From contig NZ_CP151792.1 in assembly GCF_038446525.1 (NCBI RefSeq), forward strand, positions 868,001 to 932,000: a stretch of DNA of 64,000 nucleotides, in the 5' to 3' direction. The position numbers and the translations under genes are program-made. This document shows positions 14,852 through 22,892 of this stretch, one piece after another; position 1 is the stretch's first letter, and each line of letters begins with the position of its first letter. The notes under the pieces were generated by a model. The model was not told the origin of the DNA. It did not search any database and saw only the letters and a program-made list of their open reading frames with translations. The DNA comes from Methanolobus sp. ZRKC5. Lineage in GTDB: Archaea > Halobacteriota > Methanosarcinia > Methanosarcinales > Methanosarcinaceae.

Positions 14852-15021
14852 GGAACACATAGAACAGTTAGAACACTTCATATCTATACAGTGTGATGCA
14901 TGATATTGAGTAGTACAATGTATTATTATTAAAACATGATATTAATATAAGGGTAGATGTGTACCATGCATTCTACCCCACTGTACTCCTAGCAAGTGTT
15001 CCATGTGTACCATCTGTTCCA
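14852..15021. repeat. Inverted-repeat unit B (about 170 bp)
   Basis: It is closely similar to unit A along its full length (GTTAGAACACTTCATATC, then ATGATATTAATA, then AGCAAGTGTTCCATGTG), in the same orientation. It opens with an extra GGAACACATAGAACAG. It ends exactly at the stop codon of the minus-strand replication ATPase. Together with unit C it frames the AT-rich cargo pair. Confidence 0.7.
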
Positions 15022-16581
15022 TCAATTCATACTTACTCCATACCTCCTAGCTTTTAACACCTCGGGGCAGTCTGGATATTTATCATCCGACTCTTCATCC
15101 GTGTAATAGTACCGTTGGACAATTTCTCTCCAGACACTTTCATCAGGCACGACATACAGCCGGGTTTTCTTAGATTTTCCTTGTATTTTCACGTTCTTTT
15201 GCTCAATTACCATTCCCATACTTGTTAGAGCTCGGGTTGCAGTATTAGCAGTAGTCCCATAACCCTTTGCAACCATTGTAGGCGTGACAGCCAAAATTCC
15301 ATCATCCTCAACGAATTGAGCTAAGTCAGGATGCGGTTCTTCTTCACCTGTTGCAAGATTAAACAGGCAATTAAACATCCCGCCTTCCCATGAGCGAGCA
15401 CGTATTTCCTTGAGCTCGCCCTGGCGCCTGTCCATATAGTTCCTGAATCGTTCTTCCCCTTCAGGCAGCAGTTGCAGCGTTAATGATAAAGGAGTAGTTA
15501 GCTGTTTTAAGCGTCTTTCTATTTCCATATCGCGGCAATCTATGAGGTTGTTGGGGTCAACACGATTCCAGTTCCGTAATACAAAGCGAGTGATTGTGCC
15601 GCGAATCTGTTCAACATATTCGTTGTATTCGGGCGGTAGATTTGGTGGGATGTCCTTTCTTGTAGTTTCTCTCGGTTCAAAAGATAACAAACGCCCCTCA
15701 GTGGCATTATCTTTGAAAGGTTCTCGCATCGCAATGACCTTGGGGCCGAAAGGATCAAAGAAATCCTGTTCTTGATGGTTGGCTTTGTTTGTTTTCATAA
15801 ACCGATGCCCATCCTCAAAACCAAGATTGAGGTATTTTATTATCTCACTCTCAGCGCCGCCATTGAAATCTGCTTCATCTATTTTCAGAGTACCATGCCA
15901 CTGCTCATTAAATCTCATGATTCCGCTTGAAGTACTTGCTCCTTCTGCAGTTATTGGGTAGAAGCAAAGGTCGGAGACAACTTTCAAAAAGCGGGACTTT
16001 CCTTTTCCTGTGTCACCAATGAAGCGTAAGTACGGAGTCGTGTTAAGCTTCTTGTAGAACCATGTGAACAAGACATAATGGATGAACATCTCCATATCAA
16101 TATCAGGGGCATCGATGTACCTCTTCATATGACTGTGGATTAAGTCAAACAATTCATTAGGTTCTACATCCGGCGCCTCATTAATGAACTCCGATATCGG
16201 CACCCCGACAATTGGCACATAAGAACCATTGTGGAACGGAAGGGCCTGAGGATTGATAACTTGTCCATCTATCTGAATGCTAGGGGCATAGGATATTTGG
16301 CCATTTTCCAGATATGCGAACTCGGGCCAGCCGACTTTATCTCTGACACTCAGATATATTCTATCTTCAGTGATTACAAAGGACCTGTTAATTGTCTCTA
16401 CATTGACTTGAACAGGTTCTTCTTCTTCAAGTTCAGATTCTATTGAATCTTCTTTCTCCTTAGCTTCTCTGCGCCTCTCACGTGCTATTCTTACCATTTC
16501 AGCTAGTTCCTCTTGTGGAATCACCTCACTTTCATCAATATGGAAACCATCCTTTCTTATTTCATCTATAACTTTATTCAT
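15022..16581 (-). CDS. Replication ATPase/helicase-like protein with C-terminal winged helix
   Basis: The 519-residue protein has a charged N-terminal 60 residues, then a Walker A at 189-196 (GDTGKGKS) and a Walker B at 232-238 (LKIDEAD), followed by DPFGPKVIAMREPFKDNATEGRLLSFEP, where an Arg could act as finger. This order is that of primase-associated or superfamily-3-like helicases of archaeal plasmids and viruses. The C-terminal 110 residues (ILAVTPTMVAKGYGTTANTATRALTSMGM) look like a winged helix for origin recognition. I infer that it initiates replication of the element. No primase domain is recognised. ATG 16581 has AAGAAC rather than a strong ribosome binding site. Confidence 0.65.
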   Translation of the reverse strand: MNKVIDEIRKDGFHIDESEVIPQEELAEMVRIARERRREAKEKEDSIESELEEEEPVQVNVETINRSFVITEDRIYLSVRDKVGWPEFAYLENGQISYAPSIQIDGQVINPQALPFHNGSYVPIVGVPISEFINEAPDVEPNELFDLIHSHMKRYIDAPDIDMEMFIHYVLFTWFYKKLNTTPYLRFIGDTGKGKSRFLKVVSDLCFYPITAEGASTSSGIMRFNEQWHGTLKIDEADFNGGAESEIIKYLNLGFEDGHRFMKTNKANHQEQDFFDPFGPKVIAMREPFKDNATEGRLLSFEPRETTRKDIPPNLPPEYNEYVEQIRGTITRFVLRNWNRVDPNNLIDCRDMEIERRLKQLTTPLSLTLQLLPEGEERFRNYMDRRQGELKEIRARSWEGGMFNCLFNLATGEEEPHPDLAQFVEDDGILAVTPTMVAKGYGTTANTATRALTSMGMVIEQKNVKIQGKSKKTRLYVVPDESVWREIVQRYYYTDEESDDKYPDCPEVLKARRYGVSMN

Positions 16582-17054
16582 GTTCTTTTCCTAGACATTG
16601 TTTCCAATGTCTTATTTTGCCAAAAGCAAAGCTCATGCATATTGAGTGCATTATCCACGATCACCCCTGTAAAAAAGATTAAGCATATCTAAACGGAGGG
16701 GGCTGAACAAAAATTCAATCCGCAGAGATGCTTTTGACTATTGCCCCAAATTGTTTGAGGACTTTTTATTCATAAACGATTCTAAATCGCTGCATTTTAG
16801 TTGTGCAGGATTTTTAAAAGATGTGTGGCGGCCGAATATTAGGCCACCAGAAGGCCCGCGCAAAAAAAAACACGAACACAAAACACATCAACCCTATGCG
16901 TGAGATTCGCCTTTTATATATAGATTGTTGTACAATCGCGGCTTATAGTCACGATTTTTATACCGACGAAGTTGCTACGAAAAGTATATATTGTAACACT
17001 GCACAATTATAGTTGTACAACTATTGTACATTACAAATATAGAGGCGTTAGATA
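16582..17054. promoter_or_regulatory. Control region with TTGTACAA motifs
   Basis: Between the divergent ATPase and small-protein genes no credible gene is seen. TTGTACAA occurs at 16928-16935, GTTGTACAAC at 17012-17021 and TTGTACA at 17024-17030; AAAGTATATATT at 16981-16992 is a TATA-like element for the gene at 17055. The repeated dyad suggests operators, and this could also be the replication origin of the element. Confidence 0.45.
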
Positions 17055-17333
17055 ATGAAATCAATAGGTAAATTTAAAGTTACACAGCACAAACCGAAGG
17101 CAAATATTTCATATCCAATGGTGAGGTTGCCGCAGTCATACTCAGAAATTATAGGAGAGACTGCATACGTTTATGAGATTGATTCTAGTGGAAAACCAGT
17201 GTTTGTAATCTCTTTTGATGAAGATGTTGATGAGAATTCAGTTGCACAACATTTTGTCCAATCCAATCTTGAAACGAGGCTTGGATCTATCGAAAAGAAG
17301 CTGTCAGCACTAATAGAATTACAAAATAGATAA
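17055..17333 (+). CDS. Small element-encoded protein, AbrB-like fold possible
   Basis: The 92-residue product has a basic start (MKSIGKFKVTQHKPKANISYPMVRLPQSY), a central IIGETAYVYEIDSSGKPVFVISFDED of strands resembling a swapped-hairpin DNA-binding domain, and a C-terminal coiled-coil helix (NLETRLGSIEKKLSALIELQ) for oligomerisation. It is the last gene before the attachment site. A role as repressor binding the TTGTACAA motifs in front of it is plausible, but I do not recognise the family firmly. Confidence 0.55.
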   Translation: MKSIGKFKVTQHKPKANISYPMVRLPQSYSEIIGETAYVYEIDSSGKPVFVISFDEDVDENSVAQHFVQSNLETRLGSIEKKLSALIELQNR

Positions 17334-17425
17334 TTTTTAATTGTCCCAAAGCTAAAGTTATTTATTCAAAAACTCTGATAACTACGCAACAACCAAAATA
17401 TGGGCTTTGAACCAAAACTAGATAG

Positions 17426-17497
17426 AGCCTCGGGTGGGATTTGAACCCACGACCTCGTCCTTACCAAGGACGCGCTACACCCCTAAGCCACCGAGGC
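17426..17497 (-). tRNA. tRNA-Thr (anticodon GGT)
   Basis: On the minus strand the gene runs from GCCTCGG (acceptor 5') to CCGAGGC plus discriminator T. The anticodon stem CGTCC/GGACG encloses TTGGTAA, giving anticodon GGT, and the T arm is GTGGG-TTCAAAT-CCCAC. No intron and no encoded CCA. Its 3' end is the integration site of the element to its left; the integration restored an intact gene. Confidence 0.95.
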
Positions 17498-17572
17498 ACA
17501 CAATAAGTATGAGGATGCTTTCCCTTAATACACAGACTCAATTAATAAGTTTTCGGTTGAAATACCAGTGAT

Positions 17573-18079
17573 TTATAAGCACCAGCGGTCATCTACCGGA
17601 AACTTCTCGTTGATCCACATGAGAACACCGTTGTGGTGGACAATGCGATAGGAACGGGAAAGTACTTTTTTTGCTCCAAAGAGTGGAGCTTCCTCGACTA
17701 TCTCGATACCTTCAAAATCTCTTCTGGTCTCGATATCGTGGTCACGCAGTATCTTACCAATTGGGATGTCGGCTTTCATCATGTCACTGCGAACGCCTTC
17801 GGGCATCTTCTCGATAGCTGACAGGGAGCGGGCAAACACATAGGGGACATCCCCGGCTGTGAGAGTGACCACGCGCTCGTTGATATCAGCGCCAATATCT
17901 ACTCCGAATATTTCTGCGCTCTGCTCATCTGCCGGGATGATATGCTGGCACTCCGTCACAACAGCTGTGGGGTGTTTGGTCATAATCTCCAGCAGGAAAG
18001 TGACCGAACCATCAGTTCCTGCACACACCCTCAGGCATGTAGGAATCTCAAAGCCCTTCAGTTTTTCAAGAAAATTCAT
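17573..18079 (-). CDS. Chorismate lyase-like protein (DUF98 family)
   Basis: The 168-residue protein matches the archaeal DUF98 family, related in fold to chorismate pyruvate-lyase UbiC: VTFLLEIMTKHPTAVVTECQHI, then PYVFARSLSAIEKMPEGVRSDMMKADIPIGKIL, the Arg of FARS and the IGKIL stretch lying where the lyase binds chorismate and product, then RDFEGIEIVEE and a tail of RSYRIVHHNGVLMWINEKFP. In methanogens a chorismate lyase could supply 4-hydroxybenzoate-type precursors, for example for methanophenazine or methanopterin, but the substrate has not been shown. It is the gene nearest the tRNA on the core-genome side. Confidence 0.75.
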   Translation of the reverse strand: MNFLEKLKGFEIPTCLRVCAGTDGSVTFLLEIMTKHPTAVVTECQHIIPADEQSAEIFGVDIGADINERVVTLTAGDVPYVFARSLSAIEKMPEGVRSDMMKADIPIGKILRDHDIETRRDFEGIEIVEEAPLFGAKKVLSRSYRIVHHNGVLMWINEKFPVDDRWCL

Positions 18080-18122
18080 ACCATACCAACTTGTAAAAAT
18101 AAAGAAAAAATAAAGTGAGTGT

Positions 18123-18434
18123 TTACTTAGAAACAGCTTTTTTAGCCTGCTTCAAACGCTCCTTCGCAGTATAGCCAGTAGCACTTAGAAGAAAATCTCT
18201 AAAACGCTTGTTGGAATCAAGAATAACAGTATCATCTGTATTAGAGGTATCAGACACCGTATCAACAACGAGCTTTTTATTATCTATCCATACTGTCAGG
18301 CTGGAAAGAATACCGTAAGAAGTAATTAATTTTTCATCTTCCTTCTTGATATCGCTTGAAAAAGCCTCTGTCAGGCATTCGTATATCCTATCCAGATCAG
18401 GTGTAGAACCACGCTTGAACTTATATTCTTTCAT
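18123..18434 (-). CDS. Conserved methanogen protein of unknown function (DUF5611-like)
   Basis: I place the start at ATG 18434 (MKEYKFKRGSTPDLDRIYECLTEAF); GGGATGAT lies at a suitable distance, while the earlier ATG at 18443 is too close to it. The 103-residue product has an alpha-beta look: an N-terminal helix, LTVWIDNKKLVVDTVSDT strands, and a Lys-rich C-terminal helix (DFLLSATGYTAKERLKQAKKA). It resembles small proteins found across methanogens, but no function is known. It is upstream of the chorismate-lyase-like gene in the same direction and may share its transcript. Confidence 0.6.
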   Translation of the reverse strand: MKEYKFKRGSTPDLDRIYECLTEAFSSDIKKEDEKLITSYGILSSLTVWIDNKKLVVDTVSDTSNTDDTVILDSNKRFRDFLLSATGYTAKERLKQAKKAVSK

Positions 18435-18584
18435 TTGTATCATCCCTTATTATAAGCTTAAATTGAATAAAATTCTAGTATATATCATGCATCACACTAT
18501 TTTTAATCCTATTGGTTATCAGTCAAGTCATTCAAAGATAGAAGCTTCACAAACATCTTCAAACAAATTGTAACATCCTTAGCA

Positions 18585-19283
18585 TTATTCTTCCTGCAAC
18601 ACCATCTGACCTCTTTCACCAACAACCCTGACCAAAGGAACTGTTTTTAACACACTTTCCCCCAGATTCTTAATTTGTCCCCAGGAAGGAGCCGGCTTAT
18701 CATGACCCATAAATGGAAGATCGAATTCCGGATTACTCATGAACTGGTAAAGCATAACCTCAGAAGCGCCTTCAAGATCAGGTAGTATACGTGGCATCGT
18801 ATCAGCATTCACATATTCAGGTATTACCCTTATCCAGACCCTCAGCCATTTTTTCTTTGCGATGATCAGAGACTCCTTAAGAAGCCCCACATACTTTGTG
18901 CTACGTTCATCTGACATACCCGTAAGCTCCATTATGCCTTTTATATCATCACTGGGAGCTTTTATCTCAATCACAAAGCCATGAACAAAAGGAAGCGCAA
19001 CTTCAAGAATATCAGGTTTCATACCATTTGATTTCAGTATAACACGCTTACCAACACCGTGAAGCTCCTCAATCAGTGGCAAAAGATCTTTTTGCAGAGT
19101 TGGCTCTGCACCCCCAAGATAGACATTCTCAGTAGTAGACTTGCTCGCATAATCCACCACCTCACCAACAGTCCACTCCTTCACAGACTGATGTATGTGA
19201 ACACAATACGGACATTTCATGTTACATCCACCAAACTCGACCCTGATCTGCCCTTTCTCATCTGATAAATCGATTAATCTCAT
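18585..19283 (-). CDS. Radical SAM protein, activase-like
   Basis: The 232-residue protein has the CxxxCxxC cluster motif (GGCNMKCPYC, residues about 19-28), YLGGAEPTL corresponding to the GGEP motif that holds the SAM amino group, and KRVILKSNG. The short length and the GQIRVEFGGCN start resemble pyruvate formate-lyase activating enzymes and related glycyl-radical activases. Substrate is unknown; no glycyl-radical enzyme is adjacent. A ribosome binding site GGAGGG precedes the ATG. Note the change of the usual GGEPT to GGAEPT, a one-residue variation that I read directly. Confidence 0.8.
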   Translation of the reverse strand: MRLIDLSDEKGQIRVEFGGCNMKCPYCVHIHQSVKEWTVGEVVDYASKSTTENVYLGGAEPTLQKDLLPLIEELHGVGKRVILKSNGMKPDILEVALPFVHGFVIEIKAPSDDIKGIMELTGMSDERSTKYVGLLKESLIIAKKKWLRVWIRVIPEYVNADTMPRILPDLEGASEVMLYQFMSNPEFDLPFMGHDKPAPSWGQIKNLGESVLKTVPLVRVVGERGQMVLQEE

Positions 19284-19432
19284 TCATTCCCTCCGGATGT
19301 CACAAGTACTTTCAAGCACACTCAAACCAGATACATTTTTGCAACTAACACTATTAATAGTTAAACCCTGTTAAACACAGCGATTACTATTTATGTATAT
19401 TACACCATCAACCAGAATAGACGGTGATTACA

Positions 19433-19732
19433 TTGGTAAAAAAACTGCAACTTGAGGATCTTGAAAGAACAAAAAGCAAAATAGAAGCAGATCCTGCTGT
19501 ACAGGACTTGGAAAATCTCTATGATCTTATAATGCCACCTGGAACTCCTTCATACATAATCTACGACCTTGTGGAAGAATTCGAGCTTGAAGCACATGGA
19601 AGAAAAATAGGAGTTCACATTGTAGAAACAGATGATAGAGAAGTTATCGTCCTCAGGGGTGTCCTGGAACAAGTACAAGCTGCTGAAAAGTATCTGCACG
19701 AAGAACTGAAAGCCTGGATAGAAAGCGATTAA
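19433..19732 (+). CDS. Hypothetical protein, 99 residues
   Basis: TTG at 19433 follows a perfect archaeal ribosome binding site (GGTGATT six bases upstream) and gives MVKKLQLEDLERTKSK; the GTG at 19424 lies within that site and is rejected. The product has an N-terminal helix, MPPGTPSYIIYDLVEEFELEAHG, then a beta-rich GVHIVETDDREVIVLRG and a helix (EQVQAAEKYLHEELKAWI). I do not recognise the family. It is the only plus-strand gene in a minus-strand run and diverges from the radical SAM gene. Confidence 0.6.
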   Translation: MVKKLQLEDLERTKSKIEADPAVQDLENLYDLIMPPGTPSYIIYDLVEEFELEAHGRKIGVHIVETDDREVIVLRGVLEQVQAAEKYLHEELKAWIESD

Positions 19733-19770
19733 ATTTTAATAAAAACGGACAGGCTTAGTAGCCAGTCCTT

Positions 19771-20742
19771 TCAAATACCTGTAATTGTATCATTTTTGAG
19801 ATCAAAGACAATAGCTTTCCCGCTGTTATCATAAATATCAATGACCTGGCTATCATTAATTTCACCCATAACAGCAGCCTTAAGACCAGCATTCTCAAAC
19901 ATCTTAACACACTGAGAAGCATTCTCCTCTTTTGCAGTGACAACATAACCAGTTGCAGGATATATCTTCAACCACTGCTCAAAGTCAACATCATCAGGTC
20001 GTGGTATCTTTCGAATATCCACAGACGCACCCATCCTGCTCACTTCACAAAGCATACCAAGAGTACCGATAGTACCCGGGTTACTGATGTCCTTACCTGC
20101 GGTTACCAGTTTCTTTTCCCCAATCTCCTGCATGACCATGAAACGCTCACGTACAACATCAGCTTCTTTGAATGAAGTTGTATCCCAGCTGTAAGGGGAA
20201 TTCTGTCCAACCCTGCCATCCATGTCATAGGCAACTATCACAACATCTCCTGGCTTCGCACTGTCACTTCGGATCACACAATCCTTCTTAGCAATACCTA
20301 TAATGGATACTGCAAGTGAGTTATAAGGAGTGTCAGGATGCATGTGTCCGCCTACCATTGGTACGCCGAATTTCTTGATACCATCCCGGATACCTCTCAT
20401 TATCTCTTCAGTGGATTCCTGGTCACTGGAAGCCATGACGTTGACCATTGCAAGTGGACGACCACCCATTGCAGAAATGTCGTTCACATTCACAACAACG
20501 GAAGTGTAACCTGTCCACCAGGGACTCTTATTGACTATCTTTCCCCAGATTGCATCAGCAGCAAAGAGGATGACATCATCAGTACCAATATCAATAACTG
20601 CAGCATCGTCTCCGAAGTCATCAATGACCTCTCCATACTCTGAGCGGACTGTCTCGAATATGCGCACAATTTCTGCAATTGGTTTTTTCCGGGTAACCCC
20701 TTCAAAATTCCTTAAGTTCACCGCAAGCTCTTCTATATACAA
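19771..20742 (-). CDS. mmp2: Methanogenesis marker protein 2 (AIR synthase-like)
   Basis: The product has the AIR-synthase/thiamine-monophosphate-kinase fold: IDDFGDDAAVIDI for the Mg-ATP aspartates, SVVVNVNDISAMGGRPLAMVNVMA, then GVPMVGGHMHPDTPYNSLAVSIIG. The combination with GVTRKKPI and GDVVIVAYDMDGRVG is that of the methanogen-specific marker protein 2. It occurs in methanogens and is thought to take part in assembly or modification of a methanogenesis enzyme, with the step unknown. I place the start at TTG 20742 because AGGTG lies eight bases upstream; the longer frame to 20757 begins at a GTG without a site. It is just downstream of nifB. Confidence 0.85.
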   Translation of the reverse strand: MYIEELAVNLRNFEGVTRKKPIAEIVRIFETVRSEYGEVIDDFGDDAAVIDIGTDDVILFAADAIWGKIVNKSPWWTGYTSVVVNVNDISAMGGRPLAMVNVMASSDQESTEEIMRGIRDGIKKFGVPMVGGHMHPDTPYNSLAVSIIGIAKKDCVIRSDSAKPGDVVIVAYDMDGRVGQNSPYSWDTTSFKEADVVRERFMVMQEIGEKKLVTAGKDISNPGTIGTLGMLCEVSRMGASVDIRKIPRPDDVDFEQWLKIYPATGYVVTAKEENASQCVKMFENAGLKAAVMGEINDSQVIDIYDNSGKAIVFDLKNDTITGI

Positions 20743-20810
20743 AAAAAACACCTGCACAATTAATTAAATTAATAAAAAGAATAATCCTATAAAATACCAG
20801 ATGGAGAGGC

Positions 20811-21749
20811 TTAAGCCTTCTCATCTGAATGCGTCTTTTTATCCATATCGAATTTAACGACTTTTCTGCGTTCTTCACTCATCTGTGACATGTCGGTTCC
20901 AATAAGACCATACGCATCAGCCCTGCACTGGCGACAGTGTCTCATCTGCTGGACATAAGGCTCACACTGTTTCTGAATGGCCTTGCGCTCTTCAGGTGTT
21001 GGTGGTTCCATGTGCGCAAACTTTGCCTGGCATATAAGCGGCATCACATTCATGATAAAGACACCGAGCTCATTTATCTTCTTGGCAACTTCAATAATGT
21101 GTGTATCGTTGATACCTGGAACAAGCACAGTATTGATCTTGAGCACAAGACCAGCCTCAACTGCAAGCCTGATACCTTCCAATTGGTTCTTAACCATGAT
21201 CTCAGCTGCTTCGATACCCCTGTAGATCTTGCCATTATAAGAAATATGACCTATTAACTGAGCCTCAATTTCAGGATCAATTGCATTCAGTGTTACCGTT
21301 AATGTAGTAACCCCTACTCTTACCAGATCAGGCAGCTTCTCAATCAATGCGAGTCCGTTGGTACTCAGACAGAGTGTTATATCCGGGAACTCTTTCTTGA
21401 TAAGTTCCAGTGTCTCAAAGGTTTCATCATTGGCCAGTGGGTCACCAGGACCTGCAATACCAACTACCTTTATGAAAGGATATTCCTTAAGGACCTGCCT
21501 GGTCTTTTCAAGAGCGTCCTGTGGAGTCAGGACTTCACTGGTAACACCAGGTCTGCTCTCATTAACACAGTCAAATTTACGGTCACAATAATTACATTGA
21601 ATATTGCATTTCGGAGCTACTGCAAGATGGATTCTTCCAAACTTGTGTTGGGCCTCTTTGGAATAACAAGGATGCTGTGATATTATTCTCTTGATATCGT
21701 CACCCTTGGAAATTTCAATTTCACAAATGTCTTTTTCTTCATTTTCCAT
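20811..21749 (-). CDS. nifB: NifB-type radical SAM protein (FeMo-cofactor core synthase)
   Basis: The 312-residue protein has HPCYSKEAQHKFGRIHLAVAPKCNIQCNYCDRKFDC, the NifB signature in which the radical SAM Cys triad (CNIQCNYC) is joined by neighbouring cluster ligands, then VVGIAGPGDPLAN and the C-terminal RHCRQCRADAYG cluster site. There is no C-terminal NifX domain, as in archaeal NifB. NifB makes the 8Fe-9S-C core of the nitrogenase cofactor. No nifHDKEN genes are in the window; methanogens often carry nifB away from them. It could serve nitrogenase elsewhere in the genome or another cofactor. It is adjacent to mmp2. Confidence 0.9.
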   Translation of the reverse strand: MENEEKDICEIEISKGDDIKRIISQHPCYSKEAQHKFGRIHLAVAPKCNIQCNYCDRKFDCVNESRPGVTSEVLTPQDALEKTRQVLKEYPFIKVVGIAGPGDPLANDETFETLELIKKEFPDITLCLSTNGLALIEKLPDLVRVGVTTLTVTLNAIDPEIEAQLIGHISYNGKIYRGIEAAEIMVKNQLEGIRLAVEAGLVLKINTVLVPGINDTHIIEVAKKINELGVFIMNVMPLICQAKFAHMEPPTPEERKAIQKQCEPYVQQMRHCRQCRADAYGLIGTDMSQMSEERRKVVKFDMDKKTHSDEKA

Positions 21750-21831
21750 AAATATAGCTCCTAGGCAGCTCCAATAAACACGGCTAATTGTAAGGTAAAC
21801 TCATAGATATAGTTTTGTATAAACTTCTAAT

Positions 21832-22176
21832 TTAACATGTACTTACTTCACACCACTTGCCTTCGCCTTCCCACATTTTTACGGATAGCGGGTAGTCAAG
21901 TCGGGATGAAAGCTTAGTGTGGACATGCTCGCACAGATTCTCCACACTTGGAAACTCCAGCATGTTATTCAACAACACATGGTCATATTCTTTAAGAACT
22001 TCTTTGATAACTTTCTTTATCTCATAAAAGTCCATAACCATCCCAGTGTCCTTTTTCTCACCTTCGATCACGACTTCGGTCTTATAAGTATGTCCGTGAA
22101 CGATCCCGCATGTCTCATGCCCGGGAAGATAATGGGCACTATCAATATAATCAGTTATTCCAAGTTTCATTTTCAT
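21832..22176 (-). CDS. queD: 6-carboxy-5,6,7,8-tetrahydropterin synthase (QueD)
   Basis: The start ATG at 22176 shares one base with the queE stop (TAATG) and is preceded by GGGGGTG; an ATG at 22191 is in frame but inside queE. The 114-residue enzyme has the zinc histidines in SAHYLPGHETCG and VHGHTYKTEVV, the catalytic Cys in between and the EGEGKWCEV tail. It converts dihydroneopterin triphosphate to 6-carboxytetrahydropterin, the second step to preQ0, the precursor of archaeosine at position 15 of archaeal tRNA. Confidence 0.92.
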   Translation of the reverse strand: MKMKLGITDYIDSAHYLPGHETCGIVHGHTYKTEVVIEGEKKDTGMVMDFYEIKKVIKEVLKEYDHVLLNNMLEFPSVENLCEHVHTKLSSRLDYPLSVKMWEGEGKWCEVSTC

Positions 22177-22892
22177 TATAAGCACCCCCACATTTTGTGG
22201 GTCTGTGGTATTATTCTAGTATCAATATCATTAAGGAAAGATTCCTGCAAACCAAGCAGATAGCCAGGTTCAGGCTGCATGTCCTTCTGTGTCACCGGTT
22301 GCAGTATGAGGCTGGATATATAGCCGGATATGGCACCGACAATACCTTCGATATCATCAACTGGTGTGTCTTTTGTTACAACTATCTTACAGAAACAATC
22401 CCTGTCCTGCGTAGTCCTCAAATTTCTGAAGCACTCGATAGTCCTGTCAAGATGAAGCTCCGGATCATCAAGCGATGAATGAGGTAAAAGTTTCACATCA
22501 CCGGAAACATATGACAGACTGTTTTTTATTTTTTTAGCCATATGAGGCAGGGTCATGTTAGATTCCAGATAGAGAGGTACATCCACATCTATGGAGGATA
22601 TGAATTCCGCATAAAGCAACGGCTCACCGCCTGTTAGTGAGACTGAGTGCAAGCCAGAGAATGACTTTACGATATCGCTAACCTCATCCGACGAAAGAGG
22701 ATTTTCAATGTCCTGGAAAACATTGGATCCCACATTTTTCTCAACCCTGCAGAACTTCGTTGCTTCCACAGGAGTATCACAATAATGACAATTAAGATTA
22801 CACCCGGTAAATCGAACGAAGGCCTGCCTGCACCCTACATACGGGCCTTCACCCTGCACTGAGCAAAATATCTCATTGATGGGTGCGAACAC
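22176..22892 (-). CDS. queE: 7-carboxy-7-deazaguanine synthase (QueE, radical SAM)
   Basis: The start is a GTG at 22892 that overlaps the TAG stop of the preceding gene by one base. The enzyme opens with APINEIFCSVQGEGPYVGCRQAFVRFTGCNLNCHYCDT, the QueE N-terminus with its CxxxCxxC cluster, followed by VSLTGGEPLL. It performs the SAM-dependent, Mg-dependent ring contraction of 6-carboxytetrahydropterin to CDG in preQ0 synthesis. 238 residues is typical. It is coupled on both sides by one-base overlaps, so it is translated in step with its neighbours. Confidence 0.93.
   Translation of the reverse strand: MFAPINEIFCSVQGEGPYVGCRQAFVRFTGCNLNCHYCDTPVEATKFCRVEKNVGSNVFQDIENPLSSDEVSDIVKSFSGLHSVSLTGGEPLLYAEFISSIDVDVPLYLESNMTLPHMAKKIKNSLSYVSGDVKLLPHSSLDDPELHLDRTIECFRNLRTTQDRDCFCKIVVTKDTPVDDIEGIVGAISGYISSLILQPVTQKDMQPEPGYLLGLQESFLNDIDTRIIPQTHKMWGCL

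Larger units (their letters stand above)
10887..17441. mobile_element. Integrative element in the 3' end of tRNA-Thr(GGT)
   Basis: The 17-base sequence GAGCCTCGGGTGGGATT, the 3' end of tRNA-Thr read from the plus strand, occurs at 10887-10903 and at 17425-17441 as a direct repeat. Between them lie a tyrosine recombinase next to the left end, a replication-type ATPase, two or three small DNA-binding or zinc proteins, an AT-rich cargo pair and inverted-repeat units. This is the plan of archaeal plasmid- or virus-derived integrative elements that target tRNA genes. No capsid, portal or conjugation gene is seen, so it looks like an integrated plasmid or a satellite rather than a full virus. Confidence 0.75.

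Noticed and set aside
12133-15021. CRISPR array
   Set aside because: The repeats are ~165 bp, few, unevenly spaced, and separated by genes; no short repeat-spacer periodicity and no cas genes.
16821-17012. 63-aa plus-strand reading frame
   Set aside because: It overlaps the TTGTACAA operator region and TATA element of the next gene and has no ribosome binding site or protein-like pattern.
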